Shown: piece by piece, positions 1 through 14,400 of the stretch
Position numbering within the stretch: position 1 is the first letter of the stretch
How the letters are laid out: each line of letters begins with the position of its first letter
Origin: Perca fluviatilis
Taxonomy: Eukaryota; Chordata; Actinopteri; Perciformes; Percidae
NCBI RefSeq assembly: GCF_010015445.1
Contig: NC_053115.1
Location: forward strand, 5,439,576-5,503,575
Length of the DNA: 64,000 nucleotides
Reading direction: 5' to 3'
Notes under the pieces: generated by a model
Databases searched by the model: none
What the model saw: only the letters and a program-made list of their open reading frames with translations
Told to the model about the DNA's origin: nothing
Made by a program: the position numbers and the translations under genes

Positions 1-822
1 ATTGTTGTTTGGTTTGGAGGACCGGTTTGCATTTTTGGAGCTTGACCTAGGGACTGCTTCCATATTTTCCATTCCATTATTAGCACGGGGCTGTAACAGC
101 ACAGACCGAGGTCTGTAACTTCTCCTGTCCAACGCATCTGAATGCAACAAAAAAGACATAAGAGCTACGTTTTCTTTTCTTCTAACATCACAGGGAGATT
201 CATTACTCAACAATCACTTCTTATGATATGTCAATTTTCTTGTTATTTTGTCAGGTATAAAACCACTGGAAGAAAATAAGTTAATAAACAACCTTTACAC
301 TCTTTTATACTCACATTTAATGAATCAATTTCAAATATAACAGGTCAGTAATATTTGCTCCAATTAAAAAAAAAACAATATCAACTTGATTTTCCCACTT
401 ATCTGTGGTCTGCTACAAGATGATATCACAGGCAAAGCTGCATATAATGATGTATAATGGAGAGTGGCATTTTCCTGACATTTGTACAAACAGTACTGCA
501 GTTGAAGTACTGGAGATAAAAAAAAAGAAAATTCAAGCCCTCTAAATTGTTTGTGTAATAATTATTTAAAAAAAAAAGACACTCCGCACATACAATATAC
601 ACTATATATACACAGTATTTAGTAATGGTCATTCTGTTGCAACCCGACAAAACAGAGCTTTATAATATGAGGGTGGCAGTGTGCAGTTGGAAATGACGCA
701 TTACATTTGACACAAAACTTGTGCTCGGTATGGATAATGTCTGTTTCCTCTTTCATTTGTTCCTCCCAGCAGGTTTTAATGAAAACGTTGTCTAGGCGAA
801 GATGGATGGCGGTTTCGGCTCC
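1..822 (-). other. chl1: Probable chl1 3'UTR
   Basis: No other gene is visible between the stop codon and the left edge. The stretch is AT-rich. No canonical AATAAA on the minus strand was found. ATTAAA variants lie at 775-780 (very close to the stop) and 316-321. The true transcript end may be in this stretch or beyond the window. Confidence 0.5.
316..321 (-). terminator. Possible ATTAAA polyadenylation signal
   Basis: The second most common signal hexamer, about 500 nt after the stop. No strong downstream GU-rich element is obvious, so this is only a candidate. Confidence 0.2.
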
Positions 823-1027
823 TCACGCCGGGGTCTGAATAGTGGCTTTGATCTCAGCGGACACCCTCTTCTCCTTTCGCCCGGCGTACTCGCCGATAAA
901 GGAGCCGTCCTCGTTGAACTGAACGTCCTCGTCCCCGTAGTCCACCAGGCTGTCCCCGCTGTCCCCGGCTTTGATCTCTCTGCTCAGCGAGTGTTGGCTG
1001 CCCTTCAGTGGCTTCTCGTCGTTGTCA
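823..1027 (-). CDS. chl1: chl1 coding exon 25: ankyrin-binding tail and stop
   Basis: Residues 1138-1205 then [33 protein letters not shown] (FIGEY at 1181-1185) and KEK are conserved. The last dozen residues (ending TIQTPA) do not resemble the mammalian C terminus. Acceptor TCTCTTGCAG. Confidence 0.95.
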
Positions 1028-4000
1028 CTGCAAGAGAGGCGCGGCGGATTTAGAATCACCTCATTTCACCCATGGCTTCACTCTATGGCTTATTGGAGAA
1101 GACGGGGGTGGGGGGGGGGGTGTGGGGGTGCAGGCTCAAGCTATCACTGCCTCTACGTTGAGCCTCTGTGACTGACATAAGCATTTACATGTGGTTGACC
1201 AATGGGAAATAATCACACAGATGCACATGTTGAGACAATATTAATCATTACGCTGTACGTGCATCAATGCATTTGACAAAGTGATGACTGGAAGATAAAT
1301 GAGATATTGAGGGGGAGGAGGGGAGGGTTGATCTTTGTAGCTGCACATTTGAAATGCATCTTAATTGCCGGACTACTAAACGTGTGCCTGTATTGACTTT
1401 ATTCTTTGCCTGAACTAGGGCACGTCCACATTCTGTCATTTTGTAATCTTACTTGTGTTTTAGTTGGGAAGTAAGATTACTTTGCTTATGGTCGCCAGCT
1501 TTATCATCCTTTACTTGCCATAACAAAAATGTTTTAAGCTTAAAGCTTTAGTGCGTAACTTTTTGATATTAATGAACGTCCGTTACATTCAAGCCTTCGC
1601 CAAATGAGTTGCTACAAAGCTAATTAAGACTATCAGCTCCACACAACTCTCTCTGTGTTTCTCAGTATGGCTGTGCTCAGAAGATTGTGGCGTCCGGTCA
1701 CTCTCCCGCGGGCGGTGCGCGGTCACGGTAGGCTTGTATGACGTGGACGCGCCAACAGTTTTGTTGTCATTACTTAGAATTCCTCATGGGGGCGACAGAA
1801 ACTACGCACGATAGCTTTAAAATTAGCAGTTTTTGAATAGAGCAATGGGTTTGTTTTGGAATTAGTAGTATGTTACGATACTACTAATTCTGACACAAAC
1901 ACATGCACTATGTATGCATACAGTATATAAATAAAACAAAGTCATAACTACATTCATAAAGCAAACAGAATATCCAAGTCTATATGAGATTGTGGTGAAG
2001 GGGCAGTGGACATGACACATACCTTTGGTGTGGGAGATCTGGGTTCAATTCCCATTGAGATACATCAACCAATGTGTAAACTAGTTTTTGGCATTTTCGG
2101 GAAACCACTTGAATTGGTTTTCTAGTTCAGAGTTAGATTAGAAGATGGATACGTCTGTACTGTAAATATGAAGCTCCCATCAGCAGCCGGTTAACTTAGT
2201 TTAGCATAAAGACGGGAAACAGCTAGCCCACCAAAGTCCACCTACCAGCACCTCTAAATGAACACATTATATCTAGCTTTTTTAAGTCCATTCAAAAGCC
2301 CAAGTGTAAAAATAATAATTTATGGTTTAAACAGGTGGTTATGTGCCGGAGTATTTCTTAGCTGGGAGCAGTAACTTTCTGTAGCCTTGTGGTCATCGTG
2401 AGGTTGCCAGGCAACCAGCAGGAATTCAAGTCTCAAGCCAAGAAGCAGTTTTTGCTTTTTTTCTCTGCTTTTCTAAGCTAACTGGCTGCTGGAGATTGCT
2501 CCATATTTATAGACATGAGAGTGATATGGATTTTCTCATCTAACTCTTGTCAAAAAAGCAAATGAGCGTATTTTCCTAAATGTTTTTCACAACAGTGAAT
2601 CATTAGTTTGAAACTAGCCAGTGGTTAAAATAATTTAGGAGGGACTTTACACACAAACTTAGCGATAGATTGATGAATAGCTCCTGGAGTCAACTTGAAG
2701 TATACATCCTGTCACACTGAGGCTCTTTTGACTTCATCACATCAGCGTTTGCTGTGCTGTGCAGATCCCACTGATTGGAGAATTAGCCTGGGACTCATAC
2801 TGCGGTATAGTGTTATGAATTGGACCGCTAAAGAATTAATGAAACGTGCCCAGATATTACTGCCCTGGAGATGAGCTGCTTTCAATTACACTGATTGGTT
2901 TTAGCGTCTTGCTGTGTGCCGGGCAGCCTGCGTTTAGCTCCTTCTGGACAGAAAATGGCAACATCTGAGCGGCGCGGCGGCTCCCTTTACGATGCAATGT
3001 CTATCACAAACAGCAACACACACCGTATCTAAGATCACAATGTCCTATAAAGGGATGCTACCACTCGGACAACACTGATGTGTAAACAGCCCAGGGATGC
3101 TACTGCTGTTTATCACATACTTTCCAGTTACTCTGGCCATCAAATGTCTTGAACAGGAGAAGCGTGAGGCTCCATGTGAACCTCGTGCATGCTGGGTGGT
3201 TTTTTCAGCGAGAGGAGAAATGCAGAGAGAATTACGGAGAGAAGAGGACGGCAGAAGGGAATGTCATACAATGTTGCACGTGAATTGCAGTGAGGTGGTG
3301 AAATAGTGCTCGGAGGGGTACGCTTACCTGTATTCACAAAATGTGTCGTCATTCATGCCCTGGGACTCCACGTCTGGGTGAAGGTCCTCTTTTTCTTTTA
3401 CTGCTCACAAAATGAAAAGATTTCAGTGATTTCCTCAAGAGACGGCTGCCAATGAAGATCCCTGTGTCCCCTGACTGTTCTGTTGTTTGACTAAGTTAAA
3501 GTCTCAGTCCCCGATTCCCTTTACTTAATCAAAGATCAGCGCAAGCTTTAGAAAGTATTGCAGTTTCAATCAGTCCCATTTTCTGTAAATATAAATCTAA
3601 TTTTAGATAAACATCAAGCTCTGTCTCTGTCTATAAAATATGTATAGTATTTATATAAATCCTTTTTTTTATAGAAATGTCTATTCATGACACAGCACAC
3701 ATTCAAAAGTATGGTTCTATATGTGATGTAACAGAAAAAAGACACGGCTCGGGCAAATGAAAGAAAAGGCTGTTGGAGCTACGGCCGGGTGATAATGAGA
3801 ACTTAATGAGAAAACAAAGGACAGAGCTGCGTCTCGCTCTTTTTTCTGCTGACGAGTGAAGCGATCGCTGCCCAGACGACAACCTGATGGCCATTAGCTG
3901 TGAATAATAAAGCAGATAAGAGCTCTCATGTCCCCAATAGGAGGAATAACATTGAGAGACCACAGAGCTTATGTCATCATTCCGCACTCAGCCACCCCAT

Positions 4001-7000
4001 GTGCAGCATTTGCATTTTTGTCTCGCTGTGGGCTGCACTTTGTTTAGATTGTTGCTGGAGAAAAAAAAAGCTGCGTGTCTAAATAATGTCAAATTCAAAT
4101 GCTGGACATGCAGTAGAAATGCTCATTTTCCTATCAATACACAAGCCTATTTCATGTATAAATTTGCATTGAAATAATTGTGTGGCTGCAAGTAAAGAAA
4201 AAACAACATCAGTTTACATATTCCTGTAATGGCTTCCAGTGTGATTGATAATTTCTTTCATAGCAACAAAGCGCCAAATGGAAATGTAATGATGCTCCAA
4301 GCAGCAATTACTATTCAAGCAAGGTGATGTGTGTGTGCTTGTAAGTGAGCACCTACCGGAATACTTCCCTCCTTTGTTTCTGTTGACAAAGCAGGCGATC
4401 AACAGAATGAGTGTGAGGAGAGCGATGGCACACATCAGGCCGATAAACCAGCCCTGGGTGGATATTCCTCCATGGATGCTGGCCAGACCTGAGGAGAACA
4501 ATACCGTGTGACTTTGACATGCCTTGGCCTTTTCATCAGGACACTTGATTGAATGTTTACATTGACAAAGCCTATCTGATGCGAAGGCAGAAGGTGGCAG
4601 GGTGCAAAGCTGATGGAAACGGTCCAATATAAATATTAAACAGCTAATCCCGCTTGTCTAATTAATCAAGTAAGGAACGCTGTACAAATGTAATTCTTCT
4701 CAGCGAGTCCGTGCGGCTAAATTAAATCCTAGTGACACCGCGAAGGGACCACACGCGCTGCAGCTTGAGTCACTGCTCAAGGACGCGCTGGGTGCGCCTG
4801 CACTCTGTTCAATAAGAGGTCAAATTAGATTTGCCTGCTTTTTCTTCCTTTTCTTTTTTTTGTGTTATTTTGGTTTCCCTCCTCACCTGTAAACTCGGTC
4901 GTGATAACATCTTCAAATATACTAGAATTATCAACCCAGCTGTTAGGGATAAGGCGCACAGTGTACTCCGTCCCGGGGTCGAGCCCATCAATGATGTGGA
5001 AAGTCTTAGAGGTGTTTAAGGCCTCTGATATCTTCCAGAGACCCTCACCTGTGCAGAGGATGAATGATCAGGATGGGTTAGTACTAATGAAAACACACAA
5101 CTATGGAAGCTAGTGAAGATATGAATGAAAAGACACGAAAGGACCACTTCAGACACAACACATCTAAAGTTATTCGCTGTTTCGCTAAAAATCACTCTAA
5201 CAATGTCCAGAAACTCACAGAGAAAAAGAGTAATATGAGCTTACGGTTGTTCATATATGCAATAAAAAACTCTGTGTTCTCTCCTCCAGAAATCCAGCTG
5301 ATATTTGCAAAGCTGTCACTAACAGCTGAGCTAAAATTCGACAGGGCCGGGACTGAAGGAGAAGTGAGAGAAGATGAGAAAGAAGAGAAATGGCAAAGAA
5401 TGGTTAGTAAAGGACAAAGCAGATCAAAGCCATGGAGGGGTTAGGAGTGTTGTCATTATGCGATGAAGGATGCTGCTCTTCACCTTCTATTAAAGAAGCA
5501 AGCTATCAATTATGTGTGACAGAGGGGGACATTGGCTCCCTCAATAACAAACATGACAAGCGTAATGTGGATATGGAAATGAAGATAAATGGAGATCTAC
5601 AAAGATCTTAAAGGAGATTTGCCATCAAAACTACGTGATGATTTCAAATGTTCAATATTGTTCTTATTTTACGTCCATTTCATATCACAGAAATACATTT
5701 TACACAGCCACACTGGTCCACACTACTTCAGAAAGTGTCGGTTATACTTGGCCATAGCTAGGATTTTAGAAATACAGCACTGAGGTTGAATTACACCTAC
5801 ATTTTTTTTCATTGGACAGAAAAAGTAAGATATATTTTTTTTCCCCATTAAACTGACTGTTCATTTATATTTCCTGTAAGGTTCATCTCCCTGCATGGTG
5901 ATCGGAATAACACCAAATACCTTTATTATATTCCGTCGGGTTTAATATTTTTTGCCTAAAAGCAGTCAAATTTAAGGACGTTTAGTAGCGCTACTGCTAA
6001 TGATTATTTTCATTATCTACTAATCTCCTGATTATTGTTTTATTCATTGATTAATCATTTAGTCTTTGAAATGTCAGAAAATAGTGAAAAATGCCGAGCC
6101 AGGGGTCATGCTGCCAACTCGGCGCAAAACCCAAATCAATTTCATTTACAATGATATCAATTAAACAAAAGCAATACATCTTCACATTTGAAAAGCTGGA
6201 ACCAAAGAAGCTTTTGGCATTGATATGTACTGTATATATGATAAATGACTGATTACTGAATTACTAAAAACAATTATAGTTTATGTCAATTGTCCTGAAA
6301 GCAAGAGCAAATTCTAGCTGTTCTAAGCTGGTTCTGCCTCAGACATACCATGTAACGTAGCCTTTTGATACCCAACTGGGAAGACAAACAATCTAATAAT
6401 GTAGTGAATGATGGGCGTCATTAGTATGGGAAAAGCATGCTTTGATAGCAGCTGTCGAAGCCAGTCAACAAAGCACAATCCACTTCATTTCCCCACGGCA
6501 AACATGCAAATCTTCTGCTGTGTCTCCAGCTCAGGTGCATTATTTGCTCAGGTGATAATTCGGCACACAACACCTGCGTCTGCGCTGTCCATCCCAACCA
6601 CTGCGAATGACACTCTCTGACTAATGTTGATGGATTAGTCTGCAACTATGGTAATTCCAATCATTGGAACCGAGCGACGACTTCGACTCACATAGGCCCC
6701 TAAACTAAAAATAGCCCAAGGCTGGTTTCCGTGTTTTGTCACCGGACTCCTCAGTTCGCTATTGAATGCAGCAGAAAGCAGCTGCTCACCCAGCAGGGAG
6801 CTGATGCCCCGGAAGATGCCTCTTCAAAGTCTGGAGGCTTTTTGTACGAGGAGAGGCCAGAAAATATTCTAGTACAGGAGCCTTTAACAGCTTCCACTTA
6901 TCCACTTATCTCAGTGTCCTGTAAATATCACCCTCCCAGTATGAGCTCACACCTCTCCGGCATGGCCCGGGAGGACATTCATCCTCACTATTTTTCTCTC

Positions 7001-10000
7001 AGCTCAGATGCTGCCCTGAACAACTTTGCGTCCCTAAGCGGTGTTGCTGTTTACCCAGTTGAATATTACATGGAAATGCCAGGTGACTGTTGGGTCAATA
7101 CACTGATGTGTAGAGGGGGAACCGAGGCCCAACAAATCAATCACTGACAATTAGACACATTTGTCCCCTTCTAGTGACTGCACTCTACAGCTTCACTGTC
7201 GGGTCGGGATATAGATCTAGTATCTTAGATTTCCCCATGGTGCAGCAGAGAAATTAAAAACAGCTTATTCATCAGTATGCACTTGTTTTATAACCAACAG
7301 TAAAACGGAGCTGTTACTTTACATCTTAATGCTTGTTTTAACTGGAAACAACACCAACTGTTAAAAGAATCTGATAACATTTGACTTCTCTTTTGCCATT
7401 TTATATCTTGGAAAACTGCCTGAAGGAAGTCAGTAAAGGAGACACATACCTCCTGAAGATTTTGGTAACACTTTACTTGATGGTGTCGACATAATCGTGA
7501 CATGACACGGTCATAAGTTATGACCGTGTCATGTCACGATTTGGCGGGTGGGCGGGTGTTAATTTCTTGCCCTGGTCATAACTATGACATGACACGGTCA
7601 TGAACGTGTCATAATCGTTATAAACAAGTCATAAACGTTTATGACTTCTGTCATTAAGTGTCATTCGGTTTTTGTCATGACAAGTTGACATTGATTGGGT
7701 TGTCTTGGGTTGACATTAATCAAAGTGACATTACCAGAAGTTGTCTTGGTCATGACAACTTGACATTAAATTAGTTTGGGATGTCTTTGTCATGACAACT
7801 TGACATTAACCAGGATGACATCCCAAACTAATTTAATGTCAACTCGTCATGACCAAGACAACTTCTGGTAATGTCACTTTGATTAATGTCAAGTTGTCAT
7901 AATCAAGACAACCCAAACAATGTCATCTTGTCATGACAAAAACCGAATGACACTTAATGACAGAAGTCATACACGTTTATGACTTGTTTATAACGTTTAT
8001 GACACATTCATGACAGTGTGATGTCATAGTTATGACAGTGTCATGTCACGATTATGTCGATACCTTCAAGTAAAGTGTTACCAAGATTTTCATGGTTGCA
8101 AGCAAAAAAACTATTACCAAATGCTGGCTTCCCACTATGAGACTCTTAATAAACATAAACTCTATCCGCAGTATGGAGAAATTGACTTTTATGCTGCGTC
8201 TTCAAAAGGAGAAAAGGAGAGGAATACTGGGAAAAATGGGATTGCTACAAAGATGATTAATTCTACTCTACTCTATTGCTGTATGTCAAGATGAACCTGT
8301 ATGCATTGTCTACTCCCATGCTCGTCTTATATTCATATTTGCACCTACTTATTGTCATGTCCTATCCCTCTTTTGTTCTACGTTCTTATATAATAAAAAT
8401 AAAGTATATTAAAAAAAAGAAGCTGAAATTGCTAATTAGCCTACATCATATGGAGGTATGTTGCATTTTTGTTTCAATTTACTTTGAGCCAACAGCCAAA
8501 CAAATGAGTCCAGGGGTCATCACATCACCTACTGCAAAATCTTCAAACAACAAACCGTATTTGGTTTCCCTTTTTTCCCCCATTTATTTCACTGCTTCTG
8601 TTTTTCTCTGCAGATTGATGCTTGTTGTGTCAGAATGTGCAGCAGCTCTACCTATGGTGGAACGAGTGGGTTTGGTCACTGGGGACTTTGGAGTGCTTGG
8701 AGGTGAGGGGGAAGCTGACTTGCCTGAAAAGAAAGACAGACCTTGTGGTTATCAATTGGGATAGAGCTCGGGGCGCTACATTTTACTGTTAGCACGCATG
8801 CTATTTTCAGCTAAATTAGTAGCTAGTCAGGTCTACTGTGAAACATCTAGAGTCGAAAATATACATTTCACATTTTCTGTTTGCACATCATTAATAGGAA
8901 GAAGGTTGGATGTCGGATGCTCTTCATGGGTTTGGCTCTTGAAGCATCATTTAATTCCTCAGCTTGAGTTAGACATGTTGTCTGCTGTTGCTAGGATAAA
9001 AGTCAATATTCGTTTACAGTTGCTAATGAGCCAAGATTAATATGAATTTCTAATTAGGTTACTCATTACCATTGCTATTAGAGAGGAAGCCACAAACTTT
9101 ATCTAAGAAGAAGTTGACAATTTTCTAATGAAAAGAGGCATCGCGGTGCTCTCTGCTGATGGCAAGGGCTAACAGCAGACAAGGTCAATTATCTGCAAAG
9201 GAGCCGAGTGTATGGAGCTTTTTAATTTTGTGCGGGAAAAATAAAATGTGTCGGCCATTTTGAGACTCAAAACCTGATGATTTCATTCAGGCCTGTAGCA
9301 TTCACATCTGTCTAAAATGTCTAAATCTAAAGCATGCACCCGCTACCTAAAACAATAATCATGACTATAAAACATATATAAACTATAAGTCATATTAACA
9401 TACAGAAACAGAGACATTTAGAAACATATCATTCCTGTAACAGCAGCATTTCAGAGCAGTTTGAGATTGTATGTGTATGACATGCCACAGTATCTACATG
9501 AACGCAGATCTACATACTGAGGCCAAGGGTGGAAGTCAAAGTGGAAGCTGCGAAAGGAAAAAAAAAAAGACAAGAAAATAAAATAAAAAGACAACAGGGA
9601 CAAGCAATGCTAAGCAGACGTTCACAGACGACACATTCACACAGTGCACACTGTATGATCAAAGGGAATGCTCAAAGCAATGCACGTTTTAATGGCGTGA
9701 GAGAAAGCAGGCAGACGACAATTAACAGAAACATTACTGACATTTAAACACATAGTGATAGTACAGCTGGCACAAATACCTTTCATGCTACAATCTTAAG
9801 AGTCTCCCACATACAGCTCCGTAAAATTCAATACATAAAAAATGTGTCCTTCTCCCTGTAATAATTTTGCTGACTTTTCAGCTTGTAAGTAAACAACTTC
9901 TAAGAGCCAATCAAGTTTCTTTCTGTAAATTGTAAGGACTCTTCCAGTAAACAGTAAGTAATCACTCGCATATTCTGCAGTGCATTTCATTGTGTTTTTG

Positions 10001-11410
10001 CATAACACAACTTGAATGACATACTAAATTTCTTTGGCATGCGTTTGTATTTAAAGCCCCACCGAATTATTTATGCTGACAGTATCTGTTGTTGCAGGCG
10101 ATTTAACTGACACTCAGGTGAAAGTACAGTTTCCTGTTTCATTTCCCGTCCAGTCGTTCATACCACTGCCTGCAATCTCACAAAAGCTTGACTCCAGTTT
10201 GAGCCAGCTGAGGTATGGCGTGCAGTCCTCAAAAAATGATATGTAATTGAAAAGAATAGATTACATCCTACCAGCCGTCTCATTATGATTACTTACCCAC
10301 CAACTCTTTCATGATTACACAATTCAGTATCAAAACCTTCAGTTTCCCTCCTGCTCAAAGCAATTTTCTTTCTTAGCTGATTGTTTCATAGCTCGTGCTC
10401 TCCGTCCAATCAATAAGCACTTGCTCTCTCATGACAGTGACAAATGAATACCTCCACTACACCCATGTGAAATTGTTTATCCACAAAAATTACTTACATG
10501 GAGATATAAAAAGCTTGGCTGCCCAGGCATAGATCATATTCTGGTAGTTCAATGCCATTTTTGAAATAGTGAAATGGCTTTGTCACCTACTTCACTTAGC
10601 CTGGATGCTGCCCAGCCAATTCTGCACCTCAAAGCTCGTCTGTGTTCTCATTGTCTCACCCACACCCGTGAGATTATCCACACATAGACCACCTAGTCAA
10701 TTGCTTTCTGGAACCGCCATCACTCACTTGTTTCTAGAGTAGTGGTGCACTCCTCGCTGACAACGGGCCCGCAGCCCACCGTGGTGCAGGAGCGCAGGTA
10801 AAATTTGTATTTGCTCACAGGCTCCAAGTCGCGCAGCTTCCACTTGGTGGTGTCGGGGTTGCTGATGTCTACTGTCTGCAGTGGCCCCATTTCTTCTGTG
10901 TCGTTGACTAGATGGGAAAATGGCAACGACAATAAAAGGGGTTAATGCTTTTGATTAAGGCCTGCAAATAGTGTACATATTCCTTATATAAGGGGTATCA
11001 TACTGGCAACTGGGAGTAAGAGGGGTAACAAATTCAAAACGCGACGTTACCTAGCTTATTTGCAAACTAAATTCTCGGTCCTTCCTTAATTAAGGAGGGA
11101 CGTTTTACAGTCTGTATAACAAGTTCTTCCACTGTAATAAGGAAGCCTTCTTGCTCAGTTTCAATTATTTGTCCTGATGGTATTGTACTGTCACTAAAAA
11201 AGGAGCACATATTAGCTCTTACCCTAGCCCACAGCCTGTAACTAGCTTGTAAATACATTTTTAAAAAAAGGAGTAAAGATTTTACACGCTGCAGATTGTC
11301 TACTGGCATTGTAATAAGGAGATTTCCTCACACGACAATGGGGTGAACAACTGCCTGCTTTATTTTACAGTCCATTTACTAATAACCACTGGTGACCCAA
11401 CCACAATAAC

Positions 11411-11479
<69 letters not shown>

Positions 11480-14400
11480 CTGTGTGATTCCTGTATGTTG
11501 CCACACATTGAGTTGATTTTACTTTCAGCACTCTGTTTTGAAACACACAACTCTAGCATTTCAAATGACTTCCAAGTGACAATCGCAAGACATTTCAGCG
11601 ATGCCAAAAAAAGCAAATGTCACTTGTCATTTTGGCTTGCGCATCTTCTTTTGTTGGCTTTAGCCACAACATGACAACTTGTCATATGCTTGTTTGGTTT
11701 AATACCCCTTTACAAAGTTTTTTTTTTTTTGCATTTAACAAACAGATTGTGTCCTGCACATTCACTAGAATGTATCAGTGTTGTCTTTCTCTAAATTGTG
11801 ATTGGATCTCATTTTTCACTACGTAAAGCAGCACAGTAGGTAGGGAGGTGGCATTTATGTTCTTTGTAGCAAAAACAAACACAGCAGGTGTTCAGGTGAC
11901 CTTTGCTGTGAAAGAGGTGCTACGTCTCTCTGGTAGGAGGCGACAGAAACAATGACAAGAATGTGTTAGTCTGTCTCTTTTTGCCTGGTCACCACCCACT
12001 GTTATTAGACATCACGCTTTTGATGTTGTTGTTGTTTTGTTTTATAGGGACAAAAACGGTCCATTTTTGGTAAATTATGCAATCCTGGCTGTTGCAGAGA
12101 AGAGGCCACACACATTACATTTCTACCCTATGGATGGATACTTTGTCAGTTATCACACTCAGGCCTGACAGTTGGTGCACATGATCTTATAGAGTGAACT
12201 GGCTGAAGGCTGCGGACTTTGGCTCCTCCACTGCTTTCAGACAACATTTCCAAATATCCTTTAGCCCTACTTGGCCAAAAATGGTTGACCTTGTGTAGTG
12301 TGAAACAGCCTAAGACTTACTAACACTGAAATCTGAGAATGACCCGACAGTTAGTTCTGAGCTCAAATGGGAATAAAAACAGAATGAATTGAAGCCAAGG
12401 TAATTTTTACTCCCACTGGTATAGATCAGTGGAGAGCAAACTTCACTCGCTCCAGTCCTGATAACATTGCTCTACAGTACCTCTAATATAGAAAATGTAA
12501 AAAAATGTGCAATCTGCACAAATATACAACTGCAAATAAAGTGGAAGAGTTCTTACATAAATTCCTCAGTGTTTGATTTTAGACTACATTTGCAGTGTAA
12601 GTGTAAACTAGTAAGTAATGCAGCCAACTGCTCTGAACAAATGAAATGACAGAATGGATCGAGTGTGAGCCCTCGTCTTCACCTTTGTGACACACTTATC
12701 TTAGCCTTGTCAAGTGGTGTGACTTGATTCCTGAGAGGCAGGCTAGTAGTTGTTTAGTCTGCACTGGCTTGCTCTGTCCAAGGCTTTAGTGTGCTTTCTG
12801 ATCTCTTGAACGCAGTGTGACCATGCCACCCACTCAGTGCTGAGGGGATACATTTAGCCTTTAAATTAAGGAATTTATTTAGCGATTTAGGAAAGAATAC
12901 TGACAAAAAAATCTCAATAAGTTTAGTGAACAGCTATTATTACAAAGTTAGTCTCGCATTGCCAGACCTTCCTCCACAGCGCTGCGAAGGAGGGTCTGGC
13001 TAGTCCACACAGCATTCCTGGATGGAAGACAAAAGTGCCCTGGTGCTCCTGCAAAAGAGCCTCTGGAAGGAACTTGTTTTGGTGGAACATGTGTACGTTT
13101 AGTCGTGCAACAGAAAACTCAGATTGGACAGATAGTCTAGCTAGCTGTCTGGATTTACCCTGCAGAGATCTGAGGAGCAGTTCACCACAGTCCTCATAAA
13201 TCCACCAGAGTTACAACACAAAATTACAACACAAAGAAAGCGGAAGGTAACGGACATCCGGCCGAAAAGAGGGATATACGGCGGCAACGGAGCAATCCCG
13301 GAAGCGTTCTACAAAGTTTAAGGTGCCCTATTGTCATTCCCGGAGAAATTCAATTTATCATCTGCATTTAACCCATTTTACAGGCCCACATGGGAGCAGT
13401 GGGCAGCTGTTGGTGGTCGGGGACCAACTCCAGTCTTTTTGCAAGTGCCTTTTGGTCAGGGGACACTGACCTAACATACATGTTTTGGGCGGTGGGAGGA
13501 AACTGGACCACCTGGAGAAAACCCACGTGAACACAAGGAGAAATGCAAACTCCACACAGAAACTTGCTGTGTAACCACGGAGCTGCCGTGACCCCGACAG
13601 GTATTTGTAGAGAGAAAAAAATAACCTGCATCATATTCCCATCTCCTGGACGTATTCCTCCATATTTATTAGCAGGCCAGTGTACTGATACACTCACTGA
13701 TCATCTTTGGTGACAACTTGATTCAATGATCAAAAGGTTTCACACAGAAAATGTGCCACTTCAAAGCAGGTTAGTTTAACCGTTTAAACGCCCTGTTATT
13801 CCTGAATGCTCAGCGTGTTAAACGACATTCAAACAGGCCTTCCTGTGAAACCTGTGAGACGTGAAGCTATTACAGGCTGCGGTGAAGATGGGGCGTAGCC
13901 CTAAAACAGCTGCGCTGCAGCTTGAGATTCCCTTTGTGTCGCTGATGATACACTGACAGCTGGCCACATTATCCTCAACATTTCGCACATGACTTCCCTC
14001 AAGGGGACTTAAAAAAAAAAAAAGAGTCACACTTCAAAGAGCCTATCAGCTTTATTGCTGTGGTACAATGACAACGTCCTCTCCTGAAATACTGTATGAC
14101 ACTTGGCCCGCTTGTGCAGCCGCCAAATCAAACTCAATTAGCGGGGAAATGCGTCCCTAAGACGTTGTTGGAAGTTAGTCATTGGCTTTGTATGACTTTT
14201 GTTTAAGGACAGCAAAAGTGTGTGCACACATGGGATGCGTTCAGTGACGGTATCCCCCGGGACTGTGAGCTATGGTGAAGATGTCCCCTGAGGACAGGAT
14301 GGGGTCAGTAAAGCTAGACCTTAACAGACTGTGACACAGTGGCCTTGGTCAGCACTAGCTGATCCATGATGGTGACACACAGGCCAGCAGACATCACCCT

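Larger units (their letters stand above)
1028..3327 (-). other. chl1: chl1 last intron
   Basis: This 2.3-kb intron holds a TTAA-flanked MITE (1544-1816), a SINE head (1992-2077), an inverted-repeat element (2082-2588) and a G-rich run near 1103-1130. No RSLE-like mini-exon was recognised. Confidence 0.8.
5049..10727 (-). other. chl1: chl1 intron between exons 21 and 22 (5.7 kb)
   Basis: It contains a degenerate repeat (5995-6290) and the 619-bp foldback element. The rest, including an open frame at 6731-7147, has no recognisable coding or RNA content. Confidence 0.75.

Noticed and set aside
1992..2077. tRNA gene
   Set aside because: A B box is present but no full cloverleaf; it fits a truncated SINE.
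5103..5444. 113-codon plus-strand frame
   Set aside because: Lysine/glutamate-rich low-complexity reading of intron sequence; no homology seen.
6731..7147. 138-codon open frame on the plus strand
   Set aside because: It lies in a chl1 intron, has no recognisable domain and no splice or promoter context; likely chance.
7464..8082. CRISPR-like array because of recurrent short words
   Set aside because: Words are irregularly spaced and on both strands; the unit is a foldback transposon in a vertebrate genome.
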